64,000 nucleotides of DNA from Pollutimonas bauzanensis (GTDB lineage: Bacteria; Pseudomonadota; Gammaproteobacteria; Burkholderiales; Burkholderiaceae_B). Below the pieces are notes generated by a model. That model was not told the origin of the DNA. It ran no database searches and saw only the letters and a list, made by a program, of their open reading frames with translations. Shown here piece by piece: positions 29,474-44,515 of this stretch. The DNA lies in NCBI RefSeq assembly GCF_900129885.1, contig NZ_FQXE01000009.1, positions 1-64,000 of the forward strand. The letters run 5' to 3'. A program made the position numbers and the translations under genes. How positions within the stretch are numbered: position 1 is the stretch's first letter; each line of letters begins with the position of its first letter.

Positions 29474-30879
29474 TTATTCCACGAACAGCATGGCCGGGCA
29501 TTCGAGATATCCCCGTATGCGCTGGATAAACTGGGCCGCATGCATGCCGTCGACCACCCGGTGGTCGAAGGATGAAGACAGGTTCATGATCTTGCGCGCC
29601 ACGACGGCGCCTCCCAGGATGACGGGACGCTCGACTATGCGGTTGACGCCGACGATCGCCACTTCGGGGTGATTGATGACGGGGGTGGAGACTATGCCCC
29701 CCAATGAACCCAGGCTGGTAAGCGTGATGGTCGAACCGGAAAGCTCGTCGCGGGCCGCGCTCGCGCTGCGGGCCGCGTCGGCCAGCCGGGTGATTTCCGA
29801 GGCGCAGGACCACAGGTCCAGCGTCTCGGCGTGGCGCAGGACCGGCACCATCAAGCCCGCATCGGTCTGCGCGGCAATGCCCATATGCACGGGGCCGTAG
29901 CGCGTGACCACGCCATTGTCGTCGTCGTAGCGGGCATTGATCTGCGGAAATTCGCGCAAGGCCAGCACCATGGCCCTGGCCAGAAATGGCAGGATGGTGA
30001 GCTTGCCGCGTTCGGCGCCCCACTGCGCGTTCAGGCGCGAACGCAAGGCTTCCAGCTCCGTGACGTCGATTTCCTCTACATAAGTAAAGTGCGGAATGCG
30101 GCGCTTGGATTCCTGCATTTTCTGCGCTATCTTGCGGCGCAGGCCGATGACCGGAACCTGCTGCTCGTCATCGCGCGGAGCATAGGCGGCGGGGCGGGCC
30201 CGCCCAACCGCCGCCGTCGCGCCGCGCGCCAGGTAGGCGTCCAGGTCGCCGTGGGAAATGCGCCCCGCCGGCCCCGTGCCCGGCACGTATTGCAATTCGA
30301 TGCCGAGGTCCCAGGCCCGCTGGCGCACGGCCGGCGACGCCAGCGGCTTGCCGCCGGCCGGGCGCGCGGCGCCCGCGGCAATGGCGGAATGATAGTCGCC
30401 GCTCTGGCTCGGTTCGGCACGCCGCGGCTGAGGCGCCGGGACGGGCTGGGCGGCGGCGTCAGGCGCTACGCCCGCTGCCGAGGCCGCAGCAGGTTCAACG
30501 GAAGACGGCCGGTCCGCAGCCTGATCGCGCGCGGCCGCCGGCGCTGAAGCCGTCGAAGCCTCAGCGCCCGAAGCCACGCCGGGCGCAGATGCCGGCGCGG
30601 AACGCGCCGTGGCGGGCGCGGCGGCTGCATTGCCCGCCCCTTCGACTTCCAGGCGTATCAGTTCGGACCCGACGGCCATCACTTCGCCTACCGCGCCGCC
30701 CAGCGACACCACCTTGCCGTGCACGGGCGATGGCACCTGGACGGTGGCCTTGTCGGTCATCACGTCGGCCAGGAGCTGGTCCTCGACCACGCTGTCGCCC
30801 GGCTGCACATGCCATTCCACCAGTTCGACCTCGGCGATCCCTTCGCCGATGTCCGGCATTTTGATAATGTGCGTGCCCA

Positions 30880-30880
<1 letters not shown>
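29474..30880 (-). CDS. bkdB: Dihydrolipoamide acyltransferase (E2) of branched-chain 2-oxoacid dehydrogenase
   Basis: The 468-residue E2 core has an N-terminal lipoyl domain (KMPDIGEGIAEVELVEWHV; lipoyl-lysine in TDKATVQV), a long Ala/Pro-rich linker (about 85-190), a peripheral subunit-binding domain (ASPAVRQRAWDLGIELQYV) and the acyltransferase domain with catalytic SSSFDHRVVDGMHAA. The start ATG at 30880 overlaps the E1-beta stop as TAATG. It transfers the acyl group to CoA. The linker is low-complexity and may vary between strains. Confidence 0.94.
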
Positions 30881-35902
<5,022 letters not shown>

Positions 35903-35991
35903 CCCTTCGGATTCTACTCATCGATCCATCATGAGCGGCATCGATTCCGCGCAGCCGGATCATTTCCCGCGCAAACCTGCCCTGACAAGGC

Positions 35992-36816
35992 TCAGGATGC
36001 GTCGCCCAGCGCCCCGCCCAGGCGCGGCAGCACCCGCCTGGCGTTGGCCCCGCAAGCCTGGATGAGGTCTTCGACCGCCATATTGCGCAGTTCGGCCAGC
36101 GCCTGGGCAATCCCTGCCACTTCGCCAGGCTCGTTCCGGGACGCGGCTTGGGCGGGTTCGCCCAGCCAGGCTGGGGGAATATCGGGCGCGTCGGTTTCCA
36201 GCACCAGCGCCGCCAGCGGCAACTGCGCCGCGAGGCGGCGTATCTGCAGGGCGCGGGTGAAGGTCATGGCGCCGCCGAAACCGAGGGCGAAGCCGCGCTC
36301 GATGAACTGCTGCGCCTGCTGGAAGCTGCCATTGAAGGCGTGGGCGATGCCGCTGACCCGGGGATGCCGGCGCAAGTGCTTGAGCAATACATCCTGCGAA
36401 CGCCTCACGTGCAGCAATACCGGCAAGCCATAGCGCTCGGCCAGTTCCAGTTGCGCCAGGTAAAAACTTTCCTGCTTGTCGCGCATTTCGGGCTCTTTCA
36501 GGGCCGGAATGAAAAAATCCAGGCCTATTTCCCCTATCGCCACAAAGCGCGGATCATCGAGCGACTGCTGGATCCGGGATTCCAGTTCGGCGAGGTCGCC
36601 GGCCTGTGCGTCGGGCACGCATAGGGGATGTATCCCCAGCGCATAGCTGCCCCCCTTGAAGGAATGGGCGAGCTCGCGCACCGCGCCGAAATTGAATTGC
36701 GCCACCGCCGGAATCACTATGCCGCCCACGCCTTTCTCGCCGGCCCGTTCAATGACCGCGGCGCGATCGGCCGCGAATTCATTGGCGTCCAGGTGGCAGT
36801 GGGTGTCAATCAGCAT
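35992..36816 (-). CDS. tatD: TatD-family metal-dependent hydrolase
   Basis: The 274-residue amidohydrolase-type barrel starts MLIDTHCHLDANEF with the first metal ligands. It also has GIHPLCV, GEIGLDFF, LHVRRS and ETDAPDIPPAW, standard TatD positions. TatD family proteins are Mg-dependent DNases. It is solitary, 136 bases from lolD in the same direction. Confidence 0.92.
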   Translation of the reverse strand: MLIDTHCHLDANEFAADRAAVIERAGEKGVGGIVIPAVAQFNFGAVRELAHSFKGGSYALGIHPLCVPDAQAGDLAELESRIQQSLDDPRFVAIGEIGLDFFIPALKEPEMRDKQESFYLAQLELAERYGLPVLLHVRRSQDVLLKHLRRHPRVSGIAHAFNGSFQQAQQFIERGFALGFGGAMTFTRALQIRRLAAQLPLAALVLETDAPDIPPAWLGEPAQAASRNEPGEVAGIAQALAELRNMAVEDLIQACGANARRVLPRLGGALGDAS

Positions 36817-36858
36817 TCCATCATCTCCAGTCTTCGTCGTGGCCGCGTCTTACCCGCC

Positions 36859-36917
36859 CCGCCTGAGCGGCCCCCACCTCGGCGGCCCCACCTGAGCGGC
36901 ACTGCCTTGGCAGCCCC
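36859..36917. repeat. Four imperfect 15-bp tandem units
   Basis: Units of the pattern CCACCTgaGCGGCcC recur with variation at about 36859, 36874, 36889 and 36902. It is a low-complexity stretch in the gap between tatD and lolD, without visible coding or promoter role. Confidence 0.5.
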
Positions 36918-36952
36918 GCCAAATACGCGGCGCGGGCGCCGCTAATCCGGCG

Positions 36953-37684
36953 CTATCGCTGATCCCCAACAGCGATCAGGGGAGGCACCTCCGGGTCCAC
37001 CAGGCGGCCCTTGTCCATGGACAACTGCCGGTGGGCCAGCGCGGCCAGCGCGGCATCGTGGGTGACAATGGCAAATGCCGTGCCGAACTCGCGGTTCATG
37101 CGCACCAGCAAATCGAACATGCTCTCGGCCGTGTAGCGGTCCAGGTTGCCGGTCGGTTCATCGGCCAGCACGCAGGCCGGGCGGGTCACCAGCGCCCGGG
37201 CCAGCGCCACGCGCTGGCGCTCCCCCCCCGACAACTGGCCTGGATAGTGGTCGATGCGGGCGGCCAGGCCCACCTGTTCCAGCACGATCTGCGCCTGTTC
37301 CCGGGCCTTGCCGCGGCTTTCGCGCCGCACGATAAGCGGCATGGCGACATTGTCCAATGCCGAGAACTCCGGCAGAAGATGATGGAACTGGTACACGAAA
37401 CCCAGCGTGCGGTTGCGCAGTTGGCTGCGCTGCGCCTCGCTCAAACCATCGGCCGACATGCCGTTGACGAATACCGAGCCCGAGGTCGGCAAGTCCAGCA
37501 GGCCCAGGGTATGCAGCAAGGTGCTCTTGCCCGAGCCGGATGCGCCCACGATGGCCACCATTTCGCCGGGGTCCACATGCAGGCTGACATCGCGCAAGAC
37601 CTCGATGGCGACGCCGCCCTCGCGATAGGTCTTGACCAGGTTGCGGGCGCTCAAGGCATGGACGACAGGGGTATTATTAGTCAT
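36953..37684 (-). CDS. lolD: Lipoprotein-releasing ABC ATPase LolD
   Basis: The 243-residue ATPase has Walker [10 protein letters not shown], the LolD-typical [13 protein letters not shown], the signature [16 protein letters not shown] and Walker [13 protein letters not shown]. With LolC it extracts lipoproteins from the inner membrane and passes them to LolA. It overlaps the lolC stop by 8 bp. The longer C-terminal tail ([15 protein letters not shown]) is ordinary. Confidence 0.94.
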   Translation of the reverse strand: MTNNTPVVHALSARNLVKTYREGGVAIEVLRDVSLHVDPGEMVAIVGASGSGKSTLLHTLGLLDLPTSGSVFVNGMSADGLSEAQRSQLRNRTLGFVYQFHHLLPEFSALDNVAMPLIVRRESRGKAREQAQIVLEQVGLAARIDHYPGQLSGGERQRVALARALVTRPACVLADEPTGNLDRYTAESMFDLLVRMNREFGTAFAIVTHDAALAALAHRQLSMDKGRLVDPEVPPLIAVGDQR

Positions 37685-38948
37685 GGCGCAGCACCTCGGC
37701 CGGTTGCAGGCTGGACGCGCGCCAGCTGGGATATAGCGTGGCCAGCAGGGACAACACCAGCGATGTAAGCGCCACCACCAGGATGTCGGTCAGTTGCGGG
37801 TTGGACGGCAGCTCGCTGATGAAATAGATTTGCTGCGGCAGGAATTGCACGCCCAGCATGCGCTCGATGAAGGGAACGATGACATCGATGTTGTAGGCGA
37901 CCAGGACTCCGAAGGCCACGCCCAGCAAAGTGCCGACGATGCCTATCAGCGACCCTTGCACCAGGAAGATCTTGGCGATCTCGCGCGGGCTGGCGCCCAG
38001 GGTGCGCAAGATGGCGATGTCGGAACGCTTGTCCTTGACCGCCATCACCAGGGACGACAGCAGGTTGAAGGCGGCGACCGCGACGATCAAGGCCAGGATG
38101 AGGAACATCATGCGCTTTTCGGTTTGCACCGCGGCGAACCAGGTGCGGTTGTTTTGCGTCCAGTCTTGCGCCTGCACAAAAGGCGGCAGCGTTTTTCCCA
38201 AGTCGCGCGCCACCAGCGGGGCCTGCTGCATGTCGGCGATGCGCAAGCGCACGCCGCTGGTCCCGCTATCGCGGAAGACCTTGGCGGCGTCCTCATAATT
38301 GATGAAAGCCAGCGAGGCATCGTATTCGTAGTAGCCAGAAGAAAATATCCCGGTAACGGTGAATTGCCGCATGCGCGGGGTGAAGCCGGCGGGCGATATC
38401 GAACCCTGGGGGGCCAGCACCAGGACGGTATCGCCGGCGCTCACCCCCAGCATGTTGGCGATCTGGTTGCCCAATACAATGGAAAAGCTGCCGGGCTTGA
38501 GCGCCGCGATATCGCCGGCTATCATTTGCCCGCCCACGTCCGAGACGGCGCTTTCCAGCTGGGGATCGATGCCGCGCACCTGCACCCCGCTGAGCGCCTC
38601 GCCGCGCACTATCATGCCCTGCGCCGCCACGAACGGCGCCGTGCCCCTGACTTGCGGATTCTCCTTGGCCAGCGCGGCGATTTCCCGCCATTGCGACAAG
38701 ACCTGCTCGGGGTCCATGCGCGGCACATACAGCTCGATATGCGGCAATACCGAAAGCATGCGGTCCCTGACCTGGGTTTGGAACCCGTTCATGACCGACA
38801 GCACCACGATCAGCGCCGCGACGCCCAGGGCAATACCCGCCATGGAGCTGGCGGCGATAAACGACACGAAGCGGTCACCGCGTCCGCCCCGGCGCCGGGA
38901 CCGCGCCAGACCCGCATAGCGCGCCCCTATCCATAATTCATAAGACAT
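37677..38948 (-). CDS. lolC: Lipoprotein-releasing system permease LolC/LolE
   Basis: The 423-residue protein has four TM segments: one N-terminal (about 28-52, [21 protein letters not shown]) and three C-terminal (from about 275). A large periplasmic MacB-like domain lies between them. Its FtsX-like region ([24 protein letters not shown]) contacts LolD. Only one LolC/E gene is visible here; betaproteobacteria often have a single or distinct arrangement. The 38-base gap to the divergent gene at 38987 is short for two promoters. Confidence 0.92.
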   Translation of the reverse strand: MSYELWIGARYAGLARSRRRGGRGDRFVSFIAASSMAGIALGVAALIVVLSVMNGFQTQVRDRMLSVLPHIELYVPRMDPEQVLSQWREIAALAKENPQVRGTAPFVAAQGMIVRGEALSGVQVRGIDPQLESAVSDVGGQMIAGDIAALKPGSFSIVLGNQIANMLGVSAGDTVLVLAPQGSISPAGFTPRMRQFTVTGIFSSGYYEYDASLAFINYEDAAKVFRDSGTSGVRLRIADMQQAPLVARDLGKTLPPFVQAQDWTQNNRTWFAAVQTEKRMMFLILALIVAVAAFNLLSSLVMAVKDKRSDIAILRTLGASPREIAKIFLVQGSLIGIVGTLLGVAFGVLVAYNIDVIVPFIERMLGVQFLPQQIYFISELPSNPQLTDILVVALTSLVLSLLATLYPSWRASSLQPAEVLRHD

Positions 38949-38986
38949 CGTTAAGCACCGTTTTCCATTAACACTACAATCCAGGA

Positions 38987-39925
38987 ATGCAAATCGTACT
39001 ACCTGGCGCCCTGCCCGACCCCCGCGAGGCGCGCGAACTGACTTCTTACCTGCAAAAAACCGCTCCCACGCTGCTGCGCTGGCTGGAGCAAGGCCGCGCC
39101 CGCAGCATACCAGCCGATCCGGCGCAGACCGGCTGTACGCCCTATGAGCAGTGGCAATTGACCACGCGCGGGTTCAAGCCCGGCGATGGGCAGAATCTCA
39201 GCGCAGGCCTGGCTCCGTTATGGGCGGGGCCTCTTGCCCGCGACCAGGCGCCGGTCTGGCTGGCGGAGCTGGTCCATGTTGCCCCTTCCCGCGATGGCGC
39301 CGCGCTGCTGCCGGCGCGCGAGCTCGCCATCACGCCAGAGCAGAGTGTAGCCTTGTTCGAATCGGCGCAAAGCCTGTTCGCCGGCACAGGCTTCACACTG
39401 CAAGCCCGCGGCACCGAACATTGGCGCCTCGGTCTGCCCGAGGGTTTCGCGCCGCTGTGCGCCAGCCCGGCCTTGGTCAGCATCAGTTCGGTGAACGACT
39501 GGTGGCCGCAAGACATCGGCGCGCGGCCCTGGCGCCGCCTGGTCAACGAGTTGCAAATGCTATGGTTCGACCACCCGGTCAACCAGGCGCGCTATCGCCA
39601 GGGCCTGGTTCCCGTCAACAGCCTGTGGCTGTTCGGCGGGGCGAGCGCGGATCAATTGCAGGCTCCGGCCAGGCCTGGCGCCGTCCAGACCCACGACGCC
39701 CTGCTGGCCCCCGGCATCAGCCATGACTGGGGCGGCTGGCTGGCGGCGCTGGGCCAGCTCGAAACACAGATATTCCGGCCCCTGGCGGCAGGCAAGGCGC
39801 CCGAACTGGTGCTCACCGGCGCCGACCGCATCGTCGAAGTCAGGCCTGACGCATGGCAACAATGGACACAATGGCTGCCCGGCAGCCGGCAAGCATGGAG
39901 GAAGTGGTGGTCACCCCAAGATTAA
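38987..39925 (+). CDS. Conserved hypothetical protein (COG4255-like) upstream of recJ
   Basis: The 312-residue protein begins MQIVLPGALPDPREARELT. It reads like a gene often placed before recJ in betaproteobacteria, sometimes called cofactor-independent phosphoglycerate mutase or regulatory protein. I see no catalytic serine/metal motif, so that name is not supported. It has several conserved Trp-rich segments (VNDWWPQDIGARPWRRL, VNSLWLFGGAS). It overlaps the recJ start, so the two are translationally coupled. Confidence 0.7.
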   Translation: MQIVLPGALPDPREARELTSYLQKTAPTLLRWLEQGRARSIPADPAQTGCTPYEQWQLTTRGFKPGDGQNLSAGLAPLWAGPLARDQAPVWLAELVHVAPSRDGAALLPARELAITPEQSVALFESAQSLFAGTGFTLQARGTEHWRLGLPEGFAPLCASPALVSISSVNDWWPQDIGARPWRRLVNELQMLWFDHPVNQARYRQGLVPVNSLWLFGGASADQLQAPARPGAVQTHDALLAPGISHDWGGWLAALGQLETQIFRPLAAGKAPELVLTGADRIVEVRPDAWQQWTQWLPGSRQAWRKWWSPQD

Positions 39926-41619
39926 GCACCCGTCTGGCTAATTTCCAGGCATCGCAAGCCCTGGAAGCCGCAGGCATACACCCCTTGCTGGCGCGCCTCT
40001 GGGCGGCCCGCGGCGTCTGCCACCCGGGCGAGACGCTGCTCGCCTGGGGCGCCCTGATTCCGCCCGGCCAGCTGACTCATATACAGCGCGCCGCCGGCAT
40101 ACTGGCCGACGCCATACACGCGCGCAAGCGCCTGCTGATCGTCGCCGACTACGATTGCGATGGCGCCACGGCCTGCGCGGTGGGCATGCGCGCGCTGCGC
40201 AGCATGGGCGCCGTCGTCGACTTCCTGGTGCCCAACCGTTTCGAAACCGGGTACGGCCTTTCGCCGGCCGTCGTGGAACTGGCGCTGCGGCATCCCGCCG
40301 GCAAGCCCGATATCCTGGTCACCGTCGACAACGGCATCGCCAGCGTCGACGGCGTGCATGCCGCCACCCTGGCGGGCATCGATGTCGTCATCACCGACCA
40401 CCACCTGCCCGGCGACATCCTGCCGCAGGCCCTGGCCATCGTCAATCCCAACCAGCCCGGTTGCGGCTTCCCCTCCAAGAACCTGGCCGGCGTGGGGGTG
40501 ATTTTCTACCTCATGCTCGCACTGCGCGCCGAGTTGCGCCAGCGCGGCGTCTACCCCAAGGATGGCGGGCCGCGCCTGGACAATCTGGCGGACCTTGTAG
40601 CGCTGGGCACCGTGGCCGATGTCGTCAAGCTCGACGCCAACAACCGCGTGCTCGTCACGCAGGGGCTGCAAAAAATGCGCGCGGGGCGCATGCAGCCTGG
40701 CGTGCGCGCCTTGTTTGCCGTCGCGGGGCGCGAGCCGCGCCAGGCCAGCGGCTTTGACCTGGGCTTCGCCCTGGGCCCGCGCATCAATGCCGCCGGCCGC
40801 CTGGCCGACATGAGCATAGGCATCAATTGCCTGATCACCGATGATGAAGGCCAGGCGCTCGAACTGGCGCGCCAGCTCGACGGCATGAACCAGGAACGCC
40901 GCGGCATCGAAACCACCATGCGCGAGGAAGCGCTGGCCGCCATAGAAGCGTCCAGCCCCACCATAGGCGCAAGCGTCTGCGTCTATCACCCCGAATGGCA
41001 TCAGGGCGTGGTGGGGCTGGTCGCTTCGCGCCTGAAAGAAACCTATTGGCGCCCCACCCTGGCCTTCGCCCGCTCGGATTCCGGCGAACTGCGCGGCTCG
41101 GGCCGCTCCATCCCGGATGTGCACTTGCGCGACGTCCTGGACCTGGTTTCCAAGCGCTATCCCGGCATTATCCTGAAATTCGGTGGCCACGCCATGGCCG
41201 CCGGCCTGACGCTGCGCGAAGAGGCCTACGGAGCTTTCATCGGCGGCTTCGATGCCGCGGTCATAGAGCTCAGCGGCAAGGCCAGCTTCGACCCCGTCAT
41301 CGAAACCGACGGGTCCCTCGAAAGCGGCTATGCCAATGCCGAAGTGGCCGGGCTGCTGCAGCAACAGGTCTGGGGCGCGGGTTTTCCCGCTCCCATATTC
41401 CGCGACACCTTTCATGTGCGCCAGCAGCGCCTGCTGAAGGACAAGCACCTGAAGCTGAACCTGGAGCGCGGCAATCAGCGCTTCGACGCCATCTGGTTCA
41501 ACCACGCCGACATGCTGCCCGAGTATGCCGACGTGGCTTACCGGCTGGACCAGAATGTATGGAACGGCATGGTCTCGGCGCAGTTGATCATCGAATACGC
41601 CTGCGCCCCCGCAAGCTGA
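39907..41619 (+). CDS. recJ: Single-strand-specific exonuclease RecJ
   Basis: RecJ degrades single-stranded DNA 5'-3' in repair and recombination. Motifs: VADYDCDGATAC (DHH motif I), TVDNGIAS, ITDHHLPGD (DHH), GTVADVVKLD, LGPRINAAGRL and the DHHA1 region SGRSIPDVHL, LKFGGHAMAAGL. About 570 residues. The start is uncertain: GTG 39907 has GGAGG five bases upstream and begins VTPRLSTRLAN. ATG 39895 and ATG 39853 are also in frame. Any start overlaps the upstream gene by 19-73 bp. The 3' end is followed by a short gap to a convergent transporter. Confidence 0.93.
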   Translation: MVTPRLSTRLANFQASQALEAAGIHPLLARLWAARGVCHPGETLLAWGALIPPGQLTHIQRAAGILADAIHARKRLLIVADYDCDGATACAVGMRALRSMGAVVDFLVPNRFETGYGLSPAVVELALRHPAGKPDILVTVDNGIASVDGVHAATLAGIDVVITDHHLPGDILPQALAIVNPNQPGCGFPSKNLAGVGVIFYLMLALRAELRQRGVYPKDGGPRLDNLADLVALGTVADVVKLDANNRVLVTQGLQKMRAGRMQPGVRALFAVAGREPRQASGFDLGFALGPRINAAGRLADMSIGINCLITDDEGQALELARQLDGMNQERRGIETTMREEALAAIEASSPTIGASVCVYHPEWHQGVVGLVASRLKETYWRPTLAFARSDSGELRGSGRSIPDVHLRDVLDLVSKRYPGIILKFGGHAMAAGLTLREEAYGAFIGGFDAAVIELSGKASFDPVIETDGSLESGYANAEVAGLLQQQVWGAGFPAPIFRDTFHVRQQRLLKDKHLKLNLERGNQRFDAIWFNHADMLPEYADVAYRLDQNVWNGMVSAQLIIEYACAPAS

Positions 41620-41674
41620 CGCGCCACAGGCCAGCCTGGCGGCGCGCCAGGAGCCAGTGGAGCAACGAAGGCGG

Positions 41675-42667
41675 CTATTCCTGCGCCACGGCAATGCCGG
41701 CGCCCGCCGGCCTGGCGGGCAGCGTCGCCAGTAGCAGGCCGGCCAGGGCCAGGGCGAAGGCCACAAGCTGCATGCCGCCCAGCGTTTCACCCAATGCCAA
41801 TACGCCGACCACGGCCGCGCTGACCGGCAGCATGACGGTAAAGACCCCGGCGCGCGAGGCCGGCACGGACTTCAACCCCGTCATCCACAGCCAGACCGTC
41901 CAGACGCTGGCCGCCAGCGCGTAAAACAGCAACAGCAGCCACATTTCGGCGGCCACGCCCGCAAAATCGAAATCCAGGGCGGCGTAGGCGCCAAAAGGAA
42001 ACATCAGCGCGAAGCCCCATAAGTTGATGACGGCGCTGATCCGCTTGGGGCTCATCACCGCCGTGAGCTTCTTGCCGATGACGGCATACGACGCTTCGCA
42101 CAATACCGCGCCGAATATCAGCGCATCGCCCAGCCAGGCCCTGCCGGGCGCGCCCGCGGCAGGCAACAACCCGTCCGCGGCCGGCGCCGCCCCGCCTTTG
42201 GCCAGCGACAGCAAAGCGATGCCCGCCGCTCCGCAGAGAATAGCGCCCCAGACCCGCGGGCTTATGCTTTCTTTCAGGAAAGCGCGGCTCATCAGGGCGA
42301 CCATGGCCGGAATCGCGGACATGATCACACCCGCCGAGACCGCCGTGGTCATGCTCACCCCGAAAATCATGCAAAGCGTGAACAGAAAATTCCCCAGAAA
42401 CGATTCCAGGAAAATCAGACCCCGGGTCTGCGCCGACAGGGCCGGCTCGGACTTGGGCTTGCGCAGCCAGCGCAGCATGGCCAGGCCGCCTATGCCAAAG
42501 CGCAGCCAGGCCAATAGCACCACCGGAAATACCATGGCCAGAGGCTTGGAAAGCGCCACATAGGAACCGACCAGGGACATGCTCAGGGCCAGGCACCCGT
42601 AGGCGGCCAGGCGGCTGGGCGGGGGGCTCGGGGAAGTCAATTGCTGGCAGCCTTTCAAGTAGTGCAA
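41675..42667 (-). CDS. EamA/DMT-family transporter
   Basis: The 330-residue protein has ten predicted TM helices in two EamA repeats, e.g. MSLVGSYVALSKPLAMVF, GVSMTTAVSAGVIMSAIPAM, SRAGVFTVMLPVSAAVVGVL. It is a drug/metabolite-type exporter of unknown substrate. The N-terminus is uncertain: the frame uses TTG 42667 or TTG 42640, and a proline-rich run (SPSPPPSRL) precedes TM1. It is convergent with recJ. Confidence 0.83.
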   Translation of the reverse strand: MHYLKGCQQLTSPSPPPSRLAAYGCLALSMSLVGSYVALSKPLAMVFPVVLLAWLRFGIGGLAMLRWLRKPKSEPALSAQTRGLIFLESFLGNFLFTLCMIFGVSMTTAVSAGVIMSAIPAMVALMSRAFLKESISPRVWGAILCGAAGIALLSLAKGGAAPAADGLLPAAGAPGRAWLGDALIFGAVLCEASYAVIGKKLTAVMSPKRISAVINLWGFALMFPFGAYAALDFDFAGVAAEMWLLLLFYALAASVWTVWLWMTGLKSVPASRAGVFTVMLPVSAAVVGVLALGETLGGMQLVAFALALAGLLLATLPARPAGAGIAVAQE

Positions 42668-42736
42668 CTGCCATTTTACCGGCCTTGCGCGCGCTGTCCA
42701 TGCGCCCGCGCCGCGCGGGCGGCGCCATGGCCAGGT

Positions 42737-43669
42737 TCAGGCCTGGTCGGCAGCGCCCTGGGTGCAGGCGTTCTGCGCGCCCTTCTGCATTTCCTCGGGG
42801 CTGACGTCGCGTATGTGAGTGGCGATGGACCAGCGATGCCCGAACGGGTCCTCCACGACCCCATAGCGGTCCCCCCAGAACATATCTTCCGCCGGCATGA
42901 CGACCTTGGCCCCCGCGGCCGCGGCGCGCTCCATCGACGCGTCGACATCATCGACATATAGATGCACCGTCACGGGTGACCCCTTCAGCGACTTGGGGCC
43001 CAGCGAGCCCCATTGCGGGAATTCGTCCATCAGCATGACGACCGAATCGCCTATGCGCACGGAGGCATGCACCAGCTTGCCTTCCGGGCCGGCCAGGCGG
43101 CGGATTTCGGTCGCATTGAACGCCTTTTTGTAAAACTCGACGGCATCGGCGGCGCCCGCGCAGATCAAATGCGGCGTTATGCTATTCATGCCCCTGGGAA
43201 TGCGGCTCACCGCGGGCGCGCCATCGGGGGTCAGGTCAAACAGCGCTTTGCCGCTCTGCATATCGAAGGGCGCGGAAAAATGCTCATGGACTATCGTCCA
43301 TTTGCCGTCGATCTGGCGGTAGCAGGAAGACATGCGCATCCACGACGCTTTTTCCTGTCCCTTGTCGTCCTTCATCCCGCATCGGAGCAGGCAGTGGCCG
43401 AATGCCAGATCGCCTTGCGCCGCGATATCCAGTTCCCGGGGCTCGAAAATCATGGGACCCGGGCACATGGCCATGCAGGCTTCCCAATGCTTGCCGTAGT
43501 CCTGCACCCCTTTGAACTGCAATTGGCTCACGGCGTCGAAGGCCACCACATCGGACGCGTAGTGCGACATGATGGCCTTCACATCGCCTCCCTTCACCGC
43601 CTCGATCCAGCTTTCGACCCTGGCCCGGATTTCGCCCTGGGCCACGGTGCTTGTACTTGCTGTGTCCAT
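42737..43669 (-). CDS. SnoaL-like domain fused to a VOC (PhnB-like) glyoxalase domain
   Basis: The 310-residue protein joins two domains usually found singly. Residues about 10-135 are a SnoaL/YybH-type (NTF2 fold): EIRARVESWIEAVKGGDVKA, YASDVVAFDA, DGKWTIVHEHFS. Residues about 160-295 are a PhnB-type VOC domain: NSITPHLICAGAADAVEFY, FGDRYG-like GDRYGVVEDPFGHRWSIATH. No catalytic role can be assigned. It is divergent from an HxlR regulator, which likely controls it. ATG 43669. Confidence 0.8.
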   Translation of the reverse strand: MDTASTSTVAQGEIRARVESWIEAVKGGDVKAIMSHYASDVVAFDAVSQLQFKGVQDYGKHWEACMAMCPGPMIFEPRELDIAAQGDLAFGHCLLRCGMKDDKGQEKASWMRMSSCYRQIDGKWTIVHEHFSAPFDMQSGKALFDLTPDGAPAVSRIPRGMNSITPHLICAGAADAVEFYKKAFNATEIRRLAGPEGKLVHASVRIGDSVVMLMDEFPQWGSLGPKSLKGSPVTVHLYVDDVDASMERAAAAGAKVVMPAEDMFWGDRYGVVEDPFGHRWSIATHIRDVSPEEMQKGAQNACTQGAADQA

Positions 43670-43822
43670 AGTCTCTCTCCTTTATGGAAATTGATGATGA
43701 GCGGAACGCCGCGGCGGGACTTTGGCCGCGGCTTGCCGTCATCGGGCATAAATTAGCATTTTATAGTCCTGAAAAACAACTATATAATCCTGATTATTAA
43801 GTTATCTAGTCAATTTTTACTT
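43670..43822. promoter_or_regulatory. Divergent promoter region with inverted repeat
   Basis: This AT-rich 153-base gap sits between the SnoaL-VOC gene and the HxlR regulator. TATAGT (43762-43767) and ACTATA (43779-43784) form an inverted repeat with an 11-base spacer. It is a candidate operator for the neighbouring winged-helix regulator, which usually autoregulates and controls its divergent gene. Confidence 0.5.
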
Positions 43823-44515
43823 ATGGCAATACAGCGAAGCTACGCCGACAGTTGCGCCGCGGCCCATGCGCTGGATCTGGTCGGCGAGCGCTGGGCCTTG
43901 TTGATCGTGCGCGAACTGCTGCTCGGCCCCAAGCGTTACACCGACCTGCGCGCCGGGCTGCGCGGCATCAGCCCCAACGTGCTGGCGCAAAGGCTCAACG
44001 AGCTCGAAACGGCATTGGTCCTGCGGCGGCGCAAGCTGCCTCCGCCGGCCAGCGCGCGGGTGTATGAACTGACCGAATGGGGCCGGGAACTCGAGCCTGT
44101 CCTCCTGCAGCTTGCGCGCTGGGGCGTGCTGTCTCCCTCATTCGCCCCGCCCGCCGGGCTGGGCGTGGATTCGATGGTCCTGTCCCTGCGCACCATGTTC
44201 AGGCCGGACCTCGCCCAGGGCTATGCCGCGACGCTGGAAATCGGCCTGGAGCATGACCAGTTCCGCGCCACCGTGGCCGGAGCGCGGCTGGAACTGGCGC
44301 GCGGCAGCGCCAGCCAGCCCGACGCCACGATACAGACCGGCACCGACACCCTGGTCAGGCTTGCCTATGGCAAAGCCAGCCTGGATGACGCGCTGCGGTC
44401 GGGCGCATTCGCCTTCACGGGCGACAAAACGGTCGTCGAACGGTTCCTGGGCCTGTTCAGCCTGCCCGAGGGGGCCTTCGGCCAGCAGGCGGCTAGCGGC
44501 GGGACGACAAAATGA
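43823..44515 (+). CDS. HxlR-type winged-helix regulator with SCP2-like C-terminal domain
   Basis: The N-terminal 110 residues are an HxlR domain: ALDLVGERWALLIVRELLLG, KRYTDLRAGLRGISPNVLAQ, LNELE, YELTEWGRELEPVL. The remaining part (about 125-225) resembles a sterol-carrier (SCP2) domain, as in some regulators of aromatic or redox stress. An effector might bind there. It is divergent from the SnoaL-VOC gene and probably regulates it. Its 3' end overlaps the downstream transporter gene by 23 bp on the opposite strand. Confidence 0.85.
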   Translation: MAIQRSYADSCAAAHALDLVGERWALLIVRELLLGPKRYTDLRAGLRGISPNVLAQRLNELETALVLRRRKLPPPASARVYELTEWGRELEPVLLQLARWGVLSPSFAPPAGLGVDSMVLSLRTMFRPDLAQGYAATLEIGLEHDQFRATVAGARLELARGSASQPDATIQTGTDTLVRLAYGKASLDDALRSGAFAFTGDKTVVERFLGLFSLPEGAFGQQAASGGTTK

